From NCBI GenBank assembly GCA_002339345.1, contig DDKM01000060.1, positions 1-64,000 on the forward strand: a DNA stretch of 64,000 nucleotides. The letters are read 5' to 3'. Shown piece after piece: positions 17,744-26,410 of the stretch. Each line of letters starts with the position of its first letter. Positions within the stretch are counted from its first letter, which is position 1. The notes beneath the pieces were generated by a model, which was not told the origin of the DNA, did not search any database, and saw only the letters and a program-made list of their open reading frames with translations. A program made the translations under genes and the position numbers. The stretch comes from Firmicutes bacterium UBA2598 (lineage in GTDB: Bacteria; Bacillota; PH28-bin88).

Positions 17744-18263
17744 GTCCAAGACGGAAGCTAACCTGAAGTCAGCCTATGCTGGAGAAAGCCAGGCACGGAA
17801 CTACTATACCTTTTGGGCAGCAGTCGCCCGTAAGGAAGGGTGGCTGAAGATCGCCGAAATATTCGAGGAAACCGCCCACAACGAAAAGGAACACGCCGAA
17901 GTAATTCTAAAGCTGTTAAACGGAATCAAGGATAGTTCCACCAACCTGCAATCCGCCGTGGAAAAGGAAACCTTTGAATACCAGAACATGTACCCGGAGT
18001 TTGAGCGAGTCGCCCTGGAGGAGGGAAACCAGGCTGCCGCCCGGTTCTTTGCCACCGTCCAGCAAGTGGAGAAACATCATGCTGAGCGGTTCCAACGGCT
18101 CCGCGATATGCTCCAGGGTGACTCGCTATTAAAGAAGGACCGCTCCATCCGGTGGAAATGCCGGGAATGTGGCTTCATCCATGACGGGGAAACACCACCG
18201 GAAAATTGTCCCCTTTGCCACCACGGAAGGGAATACTACGAACCGCTGGTGGAGGAATTTTGA
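17742..18263 (+). CDS. Rubrerythrin
   Basis: A 173-aa protein that reduces hydrogen peroxide in anaerobes using a di-iron site and a rubredoxin-type iron. The N-terminal ferritin-like domain has NLKSAYAGESQARN and AHNEKEHAEVI, with a second Glu/His set in QVEKHHAERF. The C-terminal rubredoxin-like knuckles are CRECGF and CPLCHH. I choose the TTG at 17742, behind the AGGGGGG arm; a GTG at 17733 also fits the frame. It overlaps the convergent DMT gene by 28 bp. Confidence 0.95.
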   Translation: MSKTEANLKSAYAGESQARNYYTFWAAVARKEGWLKIAEIFEETAHNEKEHAEVILKLLNGIKDSSTNLQSAVEKETFEYQNMYPEFERVALEEGNQAAARFFATVQQVEKHHAERFQRLRDMLQGDSLLKKDRSIRWKCRECGFIHDGETPPENCPLCHHGREYYEPLVEEF

Positions 18264-19153
18264 CCGGGAAAGGAAGGGGCCCGCTCCATTTGCAGGCTGA
18301 TAATGGCAGCCACAATTAACATGCCCCCGGCAAGTTGCACAGGTGACATGATTTCGCCAAGGATTAGATAAGCGGTAACCCCTGCCACTACCGGTTCCAG
18401 AGTACTAACAATACTCGCCCGGGAAGCCGCCAACCTGCCCAGTCCCATAAAATACAGCCCAAAAGGGAGCATGGTGGCAAAAATACCGATGTACATAAAG
18501 AACGCCCAGGTTAGCCTGTTAAAGTCCATCTGTGCCAGTACCCACGGCGGCTGCCATACCCACCAGGGGATTGCACCGAAGACCAGTGCATAGAAGAGCA
18601 CCGTCCATGGGTTATATCTTTTAACCAGGGTTTGGCCGTAGAGGGTGTAAAAGGCCATGGCCACTGCCGAAGCCAATCCGGAAACAAGACCGCGCCACGG
18701 AATGGTTAGGGTATCCTGCACCTGGCCGACCATAATCATGGCACTGCCTGCCACCGCCATGGCCAGAGATACCGCAGTGGTGGTTCCCAGGGGTTGCCGC
18801 AGGAAAAGGACGGTGTAAACAGCAATCAGAATGGGAGCAAGGTATTGGAGAAAAACGGCGGTGGCCACATTCAACTGGCTGATTGTATAGAGATACGTGA
18901 ACTGCACCCAGGCCATACCAGCCATCCCCAGGATGATGAAGCCGGGCCAGTCCGTTCTGGCCACTTTCAAAACACCCCCCTGGCGGGTACAGAGCACCGT
19001 TCCCAGCAGGATGGCGGCCAGGGTCATGCGCACCTGCACCAATGTAACTGGGGAAACCTCCTGGTTAAAAAGATATTTGGCCACCGTGCCGGAAAGACCC
19101 CACAAGCAGGCAGCCCCTATGATGAAAAAATAACCTGACAGTTTTACCGGCAC
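18236..19153 (-). CDS. EamA/DMT-family transporter
   Basis: A 305-aa carrier with ten predicted helices in two EamA repeats (about 5-140 and 150-290). The first repeat begins GYFFIIGAACLWGLSGTVA; the second ends with AYLILGEIMSPVQLAGG, a typical closing motif. The GTG at 19153 follows CAGGAGGTAGGCA. It is the second of two adjacent DMT genes (5 bp apart), and probably cotranscribed as export paralogues. Substrate unknown; drug/metabolite exporters of this type often move amino acids. Confidence 0.9.
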   Translation of the reverse strand: MPVKLSGYFFIIGAACLWGLSGTVAKYLFNQEVSPVTLVQVRMTLAAILLGTVLCTRQGGVLKVARTDWPGFIILGMAGMAWVQFTYLYTISQLNVATAVFLQYLAPILIAVYTVLFLRQPLGTTTAVSLAMAVAGSAMIMVGQVQDTLTIPWRGLVSGLASAVAMAFYTLYGQTLVKRYNPWTVLFYALVFGAIPWWVWQPPWVLAQMDFNRLTWAFFMYIGIFATMLPFGLYFMGLGRLAASRASIVSTLEPVVAGVTAYLILGEIMSPVQLAGGMLIVAAIISLQMERAPSFPGQNSSTSGS

Positions 19154-19158
19154 ACTGC

Positions 19159-20079
19159 CTACCTCCTGTTTGCTCTAAACTGATTGATGGTGTGGTGCCA
19201 TCCCCCCACCAAGGGAAGCCGAACACAACGCCCCTCCGCCAACAACACGCCTGCCAAAATTACCGTCATCCCGGCCGCCATCAATCCTGTCAAGGGTTCC
19301 CCAACGGTAGTCCCGAGGACCACCGCCACCACTGGAATGGTAAAACCAACCAGGGAAACAGTGGAAGCTGGCGCCCGCTGGAGAAGCCAAAAATACAGAC
19401 CAAAGGCCAAGGCGGAACCCATCAAGGCCAGATATACCACCGCACCTAGGGCTGTTAAGGTAAGGCGGACATCCGCCCCACGTTCCCACCACAAGGCCGC
19501 TATTACCAACACTAGCGCCCCAAAGGTGGTTTGACCGGTATTCATCAGATCTGCCGGGAGATGACGTGCGAAGCGTTTAACATAGACGTTGCCAGCCGCA
19601 TAGGAAACGGAGCTCCCAACCACCGCCAAACCGCCCAACCAGGTGGATGCACCACCCATCCGGTCCAGGAAAAGCAACCCAACCCCAGCCAGCCCCATCA
19701 TCACCCCCATCAGACGGGCTGCCCCCACCCGTTCACCCAGAATGGGACCCGCCATGATGGTGACAAAAAGGGGTACAGTGCCTGTCAACACCGCCGCTAA
19801 CCCAGAGTTCACAAACTGCTGCCCCCAAAAGGTCAACCCAAATGGTAGGGCGGTCATTAACATTCCCAAACTTGCCAGGTGAATAAGGTTTTGCATGTTA
19901 ACCCCTACCATACCTCCCCGCCAGGCCAGGTAACCCCACAAACAAAGGGCTGCCACGCAAAACCGCAGAGCCGCAAAAGTTAAGGGTGGCAAATCCGCCA
20001 ACCCTACCTTGATGGCCAGAAAGGTGGACCCCCAGATCAAGCTAACTACCCCGAAAACCATCCATCCCTGCTTGTCCAT
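19159..20079 (-). CDS. EamA/DMT-family transporter
   Basis: A 306-aa full-length DMT carrier with two EamA repeats. It has SLIWGSTFLAIKVGL at the N-terminus and the second-repeat sequence VGSSVSYAAGNVYVKR. The start is an ATG at 20079 with GGGGGAAACG upstream. It lies five bases before its paralogue, suggesting a recent-looking tandem pair, though the two are not close enough by eye to call a fresh duplication. Substrate unknown. Confidence 0.9.
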   Translation of the reverse strand: MDKQGWMVFGVVSLIWGSTFLAIKVGLADLPPLTFAALRFCVAALCLWGYLAWRGGMVGVNMQNLIHLASLGMLMTALPFGLTFWGQQFVNSGLAAVLTGTVPLFVTIMAGPILGERVGAARLMGVMMGLAGVGLLFLDRMGGASTWLGGLAVVGSSVSYAAGNVYVKRFARHLPADLMNTGQTTFGALVLVIAALWWERGADVRLTLTALGAVVYLALMGSALAFGLYFWLLQRAPASTVSLVGFTIPVVAVVLGTTVGEPLTGLMAAGMTVILAGVLLAEGRCVRLPLVGGWHHTINQFRANRR

Positions 20080-20109
20080 ACGTTTCCCCCTATAAACTTA
20101 AAGGGCATC

Positions 20110-21480
20110 CTATTTTGATCTACCACCCAATTCGGCAGTAAGGTGGTCCACAAACTGACGGGCAGTGCGGCCGGACCGGCCATTGTGCCAAAGGGACCAT
20201 TGCAGGGCGCGTTGACGCAGTTCGGCCGGGGGAATGGACAACCCCCTGGCAGAAAGGATCCCTTCCACGATTTTCAAATAGCCCTCCTGATCCGGTGCCG
20301 GGAAAATGACGGTAATACCGAAACGGTCGGACAGGGATAGTTTTTCCTGCAGGGTGTCTCCCCGGCGAACCTCATCCATACCCTGCCGATCCGCGAAGTC
20401 CTCCTTGATGAGATGCCGGCGGTTGGAGGTGGCATAAATAACCACATTGGCCGGGCGAGCTTCCAGCCCACCTTCCAGCAAGGCCTTCAGGTGCTTGTAA
20501 TCGGTTTCCCCTTCATCGAAGGATAGGTCGTCCACAAATAGGATGAATTTCTGCGGCCTGTGGCGCAATATCCGTACCAAAAATGGAAAATCCCTCAGGT
20601 GATGTTTGGGCACCTCGATCAGCCGCAGCCCCAGGGGTGCCAGTTCCTTGGCCACCGCCTTCACAGTGGAAGACTTCCCGGTTCCCCGATCCCCGTAAAG
20701 TAGAATATTGTTGGCCTGGTAACCATGTAAAAGGTGCATGGTATTGGTGATTACCTGTTCCCTTTCCGCCTGGTAACCAACCAGATCCGCCAAGGTGACT
20801 GGGTCTGGGTTGCTAACCCCCCGCAGAAGCCCCCTGTTACCGTGCCGTTCCCATTGGAAGGCGTAATAACGGGCCATTGGTCCGCTGCCGTTGGCGTGAT
20901 GATACTGGGCCAACTCCTGCCAACATGTTGCCCAATCTGCGGCAGTGGCCAGGTGACGGGCCATCTCCTGCCGTCGCCCGCCATCCCATGGTTCGGTATG
21001 GACTGGGGAAGAGGGGAAATCCCAGAGGGTCCACCATGATGGATGGGGTCCTTCCCAGTCCTCGTCAAACAGGGCCCGGCTGGACGCCTCCCGTACATCG
21101 GTGGCCTCGAGCCTGAACAGGGACTGGAGGATGGTCAGATCCCGCTGTACAGCTTCCACAAGGTGCGGGGGTACCTGTTTGCTGCCGCCCAATGCCGCCT
21201 TTCGGGTAAAGGCGTTATCATCATCCAGCACCATTCCCAGAATGTGACACTGCCAGCAACTGGTTCCCCCTAGGTATACCGACGGCTGGTGGTTCAGCAG
21301 CCAGGCCACCAAACGATGGTAGGCTGCGGCAACATCAACCACCCCGCTGGGTTCGGTGCATCGCTCCAGCAAGGTACGCATCCGGGCCACACCCCCATCC
21401 CGCAGGAGTTGGTGGTATACCGTCAGGCATTCAGTTGATTGGACCAGGCTTTGCAGCCTGGACAAGCTGTGGTTGTGCAT
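20110..21480 (-). CDS. DUF815 AAA-type ATPase
   Basis: A 456-aa protein. The C-terminal half is a DUF815 AAA+ domain: Walker A YGDRGTGKSS (near 265) and Walker B FILFVDDLSFDEGE (near 315), followed by IYATSNRRHLI sensor 1. The N-terminal 190 residues are helical and specific to the family. The ATG at 21480 lies inside the end of the pseudouridine synthase gene, overlapping it by 50 bp, so translation is probably coupled. DUF815 proteins are conserved in spore-forming Clostridia and Proteobacteria, but their substrate is not known. Confidence 0.9.
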   Translation of the reverse strand: MHNHSLSRLQSLVQSTECLTVYHQLLRDGGVARMRTLLERCTEPSGVVDVAAAYHRLVAWLLNHQPSVYLGGTSCWQCHILGMVLDDDNAFTRKAALGGSKQVPPHLVEAVQRDLTILQSLFRLEATDVREASSRALFDEDWEGPHPSWWTLWDFPSSPVHTEPWDGGRRQEMARHLATAADWATCWQELAQYHHANGSGPMARYYAFQWERHGNRGLLRGVSNPDPVTLADLVGYQAEREQVITNTMHLLHGYQANNILLYGDRGTGKSSTVKAVAKELAPLGLRLIEVPKHHLRDFPFLVRILRHRPQKFILFVDDLSFDEGETDYKHLKALLEGGLEARPANVVIYATSNRRHLIKEDFADRQGMDEVRRGDTLQEKLSLSDRFGITVIFPAPDQEGYLKIVEGILSARGLSIPPAELRQRALQWSLWHNGRSGRTARQFVDHLTAELGGRSK

Positions 21481-22408
21481 CGATGACAGTCACCTCATCT
21501 ACTCTGGCGGCAATCATCCCCAAATGTTTTAGCAGGCCCGCAAAATCGGCCGGAAGGGCACTTTGCAGAGAAACCATCTCGCCCGTACGCGGCTGGGGAA
21601 AAACCACGTGGTAGGCATGGAGCGCCTGGCGCTGTAGCAAGTCCATTGACCCACCATAAAGGCTGTCGCCCAGCAGGGGGTGCCCCAGATGGGCAAAGTG
21701 AACCCTAATCTGGTGGGTACGCCCGGTTTCCAGCCACACTTGCAGCAATGTCGCTCCGGGCTGGGCATCCACCGTCTGGTAATGGGTAACCGCCTGCTTC
21801 CCTCCTGGGCGGACTTCCCACTGGATCAGGCTATCCTCCCGCCTGGCAATGGGAAGCCGTACAGTGCCAGCGGGAGGATGGGGATTACCCTCCACCACCG
21901 CCAAGTATTTCCTCTGCACCCGGCCGGTATTGATGGCCTGTGCCAGCAATTGATGGGCAAGGGAATGTTTGGCCACCACCACCAGCCCGGAAGTCAAGCG
22001 GTCCAGACGGTGCACCGGGTGAAAACCGGCCTCCACACCCCACTCCCGCCACAGCCCCAAAATGCCGTTGGCCAGGGTGCCGGTCAACTCCCCCCTGGCC
22101 GGATGAACCAGCATGCCTGGTGGCTTATCCACCACAATGAGGTCGGCATCCTCGTATAGGATGGGAACGGTCAGGGGTTCCGGCCGGAGGTCCACCGGGG
22201 GATCGGCTGGCATCAGCAATTGCACCAGATCCCCTTCCACCAGTACCTGCCTGGAAAACACACACGTTCCGTTTACAAGGATCCGGCCCCTTTTTCGCAG
22301 GCTGCGTACCCTGGTACGGGAAAGCCCCATCACATGGCGCAATACCTGGGCCAGGGTAAGACCAGCCTGTTTTCCGGAAATCCGGTACGTCCATTCCAAC
22401 AACTGCAA
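21431..22408 (-). CDS. RluA-family pseudouridine synthase
   Basis: A 325-aa protein with an N-terminal S4-like RNA-binding domain (about 15-75) and the RluA catalytic domain. The catalytic Asp is in HRLDRLTSGLVV, and the downstream GRTHQIRVHFAHLGHPLLGD is a second signature. The start is a TTG at 22408, four bases after GGGAGG; TTG codons at 22402 and 22399 are alternatives. It resembles RluD/YlyB-type enzymes that modify 23S rRNA, but the site cannot be told from sequence. The next gene (DUF815) starts 50 bp before its stop. Confidence 0.92.
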   Translation of the reverse strand: MQLLEWTYRISGKQAGLTLAQVLRHVMGLSRTRVRSLRKRGRILVNGTCVFSRQVLVEGDLVQLLMPADPPVDLRPEPLTVPILYEDADLIVVDKPPGMLVHPARGELTGTLANGILGLWREWGVEAGFHPVHRLDRLTSGLVVVAKHSLAHQLLAQAINTGRVQRKYLAVVEGNPHPPAGTVRLPIARREDSLIQWEVRPGGKQAVTHYQTVDAQPGATLLQVWLETGRTHQIRVHFAHLGHPLLGDSLYGGSMDLLQRQALHAYHVVFPQPRTGEMVSLQSALPADFAGLLKHLGMIAARVDEVTVIDAQPQLVQAAKPGPIN

Positions 22409-22528
22409 AAACCTCCCACTATCCTTATATTTGGTTCGACATATTTTTGGAAATCCCTATTATCCTATCAGACCTGCCATCATTTTCATAGTGTGGAGGG
22501 AGCGCAGGCTGAAATGAACCAATGATTT

Positions 22529-22557
22529 GGCCCCCCACCAAAAATTGGCGGGAGGGC
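22529..22557 (-). terminator. GC-rich hairpin after the PHP gene
   Basis: Imperfect arms GGCCCTCCCGCC and GGTGGGGGGCC (minus-strand reading) surround a T-rich loop about 25 bp past the PHP-phosphatase stop. No T-run follows, so termination would be weak. It lies in the 170-bp gap upstream of the pseudouridine synthase gene and may close the benzoyl-CoA operon. Confidence 0.5.
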
Positions 22558-22581
22558 CGTTTGTTCCGGAGCGTTTATTAA

Positions 22582-23334
22582 CTACGTCACGGGCGCCAGC
22601 GTCTGGTTGAAACCCGAGGGATTTCCCCCTTCCAGCACCGCCAACGGGTTGGCACAACCGATGACGTGGGCGGCCGTCCCTCCCACCATACCGGCAATTT
22701 GCCGGATGGCACGGCTCAAGCCCGGTGGCCGCTGGTTGATGGAGTGGGCATCGGATCCCAACAGGTGCACCCATCCACGCCGGACCAACAGTTCCGCCCT
22801 TTGGGCGGTGACAGGGCCGTAATCACCGGTAATGCTGCCGGCATTCATCTGGATTAAAATCCCTTGGGAAACCAGCTGTTCAAGGAAATGCAAATTGGCG
22901 ACCAGAGGGTCGCAGCGCTCAGGATGGGCTAGTACAGGGGTAATTCCCAGGTGGAGTAGTGTACACAGTACCTCCTCGGTGTAGGGAGGCACTCGTCCAA
23001 ATGGCAATTCCACCAGCAGGTGTTTACCCATGTCATTGATGGTGAGGATATCCCCATCCACCACCTGACCCGGTAGATCAGCATGTAAATACACCTCGGC
23101 CGCCGGGAAAAGGACGACGGGGATGCCCTCTTCCCAGAAATGCTGCCGCAAAACACTTGTTTGAGTAATAATCCTTTCCCTACCGTTGTGGTACTTTCCT
23201 ACATGGCAGTGGGGTGTCAGCACCATGGCCCTGGTTCCTTCCGCCCAAGCCATGCGGGCCATCACCAGGGAGTCCGCCAGAAAGTCTGCCCCATCATCCA
23301 GACCTGGTAGGATGTGTGTGTGAAAATCAATCAA
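22582..23334 (-). CDS. CpsB/YwqE-type PHP-domain tyrosine phosphatase
   Basis: A 250-aa PHP-domain protein: MIDFHTHILPGLDDGA at the N-terminus, VLTPHCHVG, VLAHPERC and GSDAHS provide the metal ligands of the manganese-dependent CpsB/YwqE protein-tyrosine phosphatases. These normally dephosphorylate capsule-synthesis tyrosine kinases. Here there are no capsule genes nearby; it starts (TTG at 23334) 25 bp after the alcohol-dehydrogenase gene of the benzoyl-CoA set and may be the last gene of that operon. A different phosphoester substrate is possible. Confidence 0.85.
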   Translation of the reverse strand: MIDFHTHILPGLDDGADFLADSLVMARMAWAEGTRAMVLTPHCHVGKYHNGRERIITQTSVLRQHFWEEGIPVVLFPAAEVYLHADLPGQVVDGDILTINDMGKHLLVELPFGRVPPYTEEVLCTLLHLGITPVLAHPERCDPLVANLHFLEQLVSQGILIQMNAGSITGDYGPVTAQRAELLVRRGWVHLLGSDAHSINQRPPGLSRAIRQIAGMVGGTAAHVIGCANPLAVLEGGNPSGFNQTLAPVT

Positions 23335-23359
23335 GATGCCACTACCTTTCCGCCAGTGC

Positions 23360-24427
23360 TCAAAAGTCCGGGGTCAACACCACCCTTTTGGGCAGCCTGC
23401 CGCCATGGACATCATGAAACACCGACTGGATGTCACCCATGGGCTTTACCTCCACAAAGGGCTCAACCTGGATCCGGCGGTCCAGCACCAACTGTAAAAC
23501 TTCAGGATAATATCGCGGCAAGCAACCCCAGGTACCGATAATTTCCGCGTCAAAGGCCATTAATCGGGACAACATGTACTCCACCTTGTGGGTACCAAAA
23601 CCTACCACAATCATTTTTCCGATAAACCATAGAAGCTCTAGGCAGATCTCCTGCCCCATCCTGGTGCCAGTACATTCAAACAGCTTCCAACCAAAGGCGG
23701 GCAGATCCCGGGCCTTACAGTAAGCCCGGAATTCCTCCCTAACCTCCTGCACACCCTTTTCGGTGGTGTTAATGGTGAAAGTGGCACCATACCGCAGGGA
23801 ACGCTCCAGCTTGGGTGCCACCATGTCCACGGCTACCACTTCCCGTGCCCCCAGCACCGAGGCAATCTGGGTCATGTATGTGCCGATTCCGCCCACCGCA
23901 CCGGTGATCAGCACCAGATCCCCAGCCTGAAGATCTGCCCGTTTGGCGGCCTGGTAAGGAGAGGTAACGGCGTCTGCCACCACCGCCAGTTGTTCCAGTG
24001 GCAGATCCTGGCGGTTTTCCACCACACAGAGATCCCTGGCCGGCACCGGGATATGGCTGGCAAACCCGCCGTAAACGCCCAGGCTGTTTCCGGGCATGGC
24101 CTGGTGCAAGCACCGGTTGCCCCGGCCGGCAGCGCAAATGGGACAGGCGTTGCACGGCATCACGGCCGGGATGATCACCTCCTTGCCCAGCATGTCCTCC
24201 GCCCCTGCCACCACCCGGCCGCTGATCTCATGTCCCAGGATGAGGGGCGATTTGGTAACGGTGGGTACTCCGTTGTAGAAATAGCCGATGTCGGTGTGGC
24301 ATACGCCGCACCCGGCGATCTCCACCAACACCTCCCCAGGTTTCAGGGCGGGGACATCGATGGTAACCTTTTCCATCTTGCCCGGTTCAGTCATTTGCCA
24401 CCCTTGGATTTTCCAAGGTCTACCCAT
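23360..24427 (-). CDS. had: 6-hydroxycyclohex-1-ene-1-carbonyl-CoA dehydrogenase
   Basis: A 355-aa zinc-type alcohol dehydrogenase. GCGVCHTDIGYFYNG and ILGHEISGRV provide the catalytic-zinc ligands, and CNACPICAAGRGNRC the structural-zinc Cys. The cofactor fold is at ITGAVGGIGTYM. Its place next to the ring hydratase and hydrolase identifies it as the NAD-dependent enzyme (Had/BzdX) that makes 6-oxocyclohex-1-ene-1-carbonyl-CoA. The ATG at 24427 follows GATGAGGGGG; a longer frame upstream overlaps the hydratase stop. Without the neighbours it would be just a medium-chain dehydrogenase, so the exact substrate is inferred from context. Confidence 0.88.
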   Translation of the reverse strand: MGRPWKIQGWQMTEPGKMEKVTIDVPALKPGEVLVEIAGCGVCHTDIGYFYNGVPTVTKSPLILGHEISGRVVAGAEDMLGKEVIIPAVMPCNACPICAAGRGNRCLHQAMPGNSLGVYGGFASHIPVPARDLCVVENRQDLPLEQLAVVADAVTSPYQAAKRADLQAGDLVLITGAVGGIGTYMTQIASVLGAREVVAVDMVAPKLERSLRYGATFTINTTEKGVQEVREEFRAYCKARDLPAFGWKLFECTGTRMGQEICLELLWFIGKMIVVGFGTHKVEYMLSRLMAFDAEIIGTWGCLPRYYPEVLQLVLDRRIQVEPFVEVKPMGDIQSVFHDVHGGRLPKRVVLTPDF

Positions 24428-24447
24428 GGTTTCGACCCCCTCATCTG

Positions 24448-25242
24448 TTATTTCCCCTGCCACACCGGCCGGCGCTTTGCCATAAAGGCCTCCAGACCCT
24501 CGTGGGCATCACGGGTTTGCATCAGTTCCTGCAGGTAAATGTGGTCAATGTCACGTAATCCGTCGGCAAACCCTTTGCCCAAACCTACCCGCACCGCCTT
24601 TTTGGTCAACGCCAACACCACAGGGCTTTGATCCAGCAGCTGCCGCAAAAAGTCCGACACCCCCTGGGCAAAGGTATCGGCAGGAAACACCCTGTTCACT
24701 AACCCCCATTGCTCTACCTGGGCGGCTGTGCACACCTGGCCGGTCAACAACAGTTCTATGGCCCGAGGCCATGGCAGCAGACGCGGCAAAAGATAACAGG
24801 CAATGGGCGGAAACACCCCGACACTGATCTCCGGTTGGCCAAACTTGGCCTTGTCCGAAGCAAGGATCAGATCGCAAAAGAGGACCAGTTCACAGCCGCC
24901 CCCAAGGGCAGCCCCGTTTACTGCCGCCACAATGGGCTTATCAATCCGATGCATTGTGTAAAAAATTTCATCAAAAACAGTAATCATCCGTTCAACCTTG
25001 TCTGCCGTGTGGTCCGCCACATCCACCCCGGCGGAAAAGGCCTTTCCTTTTGCTTCCAGCAACACCAGGGCAGACGGTTGGCTGTCGGCCCACCGCAGGG
25101 CGTCAACCAACTCCTCTATCATATCGATGGTCAATACATTCATGGGTGGGCGGTCCAAGGTAATGACCGCCACCCCTCCTTCATTGCGAACCTGCAGGTA
25201 CTGGTATGACAATCCTACTCCCTCCCTTCCGGTACGGGACAT
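24448..25242 (-). CDS. dch: Cyclohexa-1,5-diene-1-carbonyl-CoA hydratase
   Basis: A 264-aa crotonase-fold protein (Dch/BzdW) that adds water to the dienoyl-CoA formed by benzoyl-CoA reductase. LDRPPMNVL opens the domain; AFSAGVDVADH and AAVNGAALGGGCELVL form the oxyanion hole region. The ATG at 25242 follows GAGGAGGCGGG; a TTG at 25212 behind GGGAGG is also good and would shorten the protein by ten residues. It lies ten bases after the hydrolase stop and 20 bp before the dehydrogenase, in the same order of reactions as in Azoarcus-type bzd clusters. Confidence 0.88.
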   Translation of the reverse strand: MSRTGREGVGLSYQYLQVRNEGGVAVITLDRPPMNVLTIDMIEELVDALRWADSQPSALVLLEAKGKAFSAGVDVADHTADKVERMITVFDEIFYTMHRIDKPIVAAVNGAALGGGCELVLFCDLILASDKAKFGQPEISVGVFPPIACYLLPRLLPWPRAIELLLTGQVCTAAQVEQWGLVNRVFPADTFAQGVSDFLRQLLDQSPVVLALTKKAVRVGLGKGFADGLRDIDHIYLQELMQTRDAHEGLEAFMAKRRPVWQGK

Positions 25243-25252
25243 CCCGCCTCCT

Positions 25253-26383
25253 CTATTCCTTGCGCTGGGGCAATACAGCGTCAACCAACTCCTGGTCAAA
25301 GGGTCTTCCCTCCGCCAATATCCGGCGGTAGGCAATGAAATCACACTCACTGCGCCCGGTGATCTTCTTGTTGTTAAAAGCATTGAATCCCAGATAGGCT
25401 TCACTCATCATGTTGGCCGCAAGCCAGTGGCGGCTGGAGAGCTTGGACTGGTCCCAAAAGAATTTTTTCTTCTGGCGGATGCCATCGATGGACATCATCA
25501 GACAGTGGGGGAACAGGTTGGTCAGGGCCAGGACAACCCTGTTTACCTCCTGGTCCAATAGGGAATAGTCCACCACACAGTCCTTCATGAGGGCCCGGGC
25601 CTCTTCCGCGGCTGCCCCCTCCCGGAACTCCCCATAGACAATGCGTCCATCGGACACATATTGCTCGGTATATACCAGCGGGTTCCTGATAAATTGGTCA
25701 CCCTGTTTGAGTACTGGCACCGCCTTGGAAATCAGACCAAGCCTTTCCATCTTGTAGGCACTCCACTGTTCACAGGATATACAGCTCCACATGGCGTGCT
25801 CCATGCCCAAAAACCAGAACAGGTAATCGGTAACACCGCCAACGGGCGCGGAACCGTGTTTGGGTCCAGCCTGGCCGAAGAGTGCTAGATCCGATGAGAT
25901 GGAAAGATCACAGGCCAGCCCGATTTCCTGCCCCCCTGCCACCCGCATTCCATTTACCCGGCAAATAACCGGCTTTTTACACATGAAAATGGCATCAACC
26001 ATACCGTTAAAAAGGTCCATGTACAGGGCATATTCGCTGGGATTACCGCTGTAGTACTCGGCATACTCCTTGGTGTTCCCCCCGGTACAAAAGGCTTTAT
26101 CACCGGTGCCGGTAAACACTACGGCAACCACTGAGCGGTCCATGGAAGCCCGGTGAAAACCGGCGATGACACCTTTCACCATCTCCGTGGTATAGGAATT
26201 GTACTGGGCAGGATTGTTCAAGATCACCCAGGCCGTATAAAGTCCTTCGATGGGATTGCCGTTTCCGTCAACCACCAGCCTTTTTTGGTACACCACGCCC
26301 GGCGCCTCGCTGCGGAAATGCTCTTCCCCAAACAGGTCATGGTTTTTCAGACCCGTTTGCCGGGGCCACTTGGTCAAATCCAT
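25253..26383 (-). CDS. oah: 6-oxocyclohex-1-ene-1-carbonyl-CoA hydrolase (ring opening)
   Basis: A 376-aa crotonase-superfamily enzyme, longer than ordinary hydratases, as expected for Oah/BzdY. It adds two waters and opens the ring to 3-hydroxypimelyl-CoA. The N-terminal NHDLFGEEHFRSEAPG, WVILNNPAQYNSYT and FCTGGNTKEYAEYYSGNP are characteristic; NGMRVAGGQEIGLACDL forms the oxyanion hole. The second ATG (26383), seven bases after AAGGAGGA, is preferred over the one at 26389. It follows the iron-sulfur flavoprotein by 27 bp in the operon. This is the best single marker for the benzoyl-CoA pathway in the window. Confidence 0.93.
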   Translation of the reverse strand: MDLTKWPRQTGLKNHDLFGEEHFRSEAPGVVYQKRLVVDGNGNPIEGLYTAWVILNNPAQYNSYTTEMVKGVIAGFHRASMDRSVVAVVFTGTGDKAFCTGGNTKEYAEYYSGNPSEYALYMDLFNGMVDAIFMCKKPVICRVNGMRVAGGQEIGLACDLSISSDLALFGQAGPKHGSAPVGGVTDYLFWFLGMEHAMWSCISCEQWSAYKMERLGLISKAVPVLKQGDQFIRNPLVYTEQYVSDGRIVYGEFREGAAAEEARALMKDCVVDYSLLDQEVNRVVLALTNLFPHCLMMSIDGIRQKKKFFWDQSKLSSRHWLAANMMSEAYLGFNAFNNKKITGRSECDFIAYRRILAEGRPFDQELVDAVLPQRKE

Positions 26384-26410
26384 AGCCATTCCTCCTTCAC
26401 GCGGGTTTTT

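Noticed and set aside
18236..20079. The two DMT genes as a recent duplication
   Set aside because: Their sequences differ strongly apart from family motifs, so the pair is old or independently assembled.
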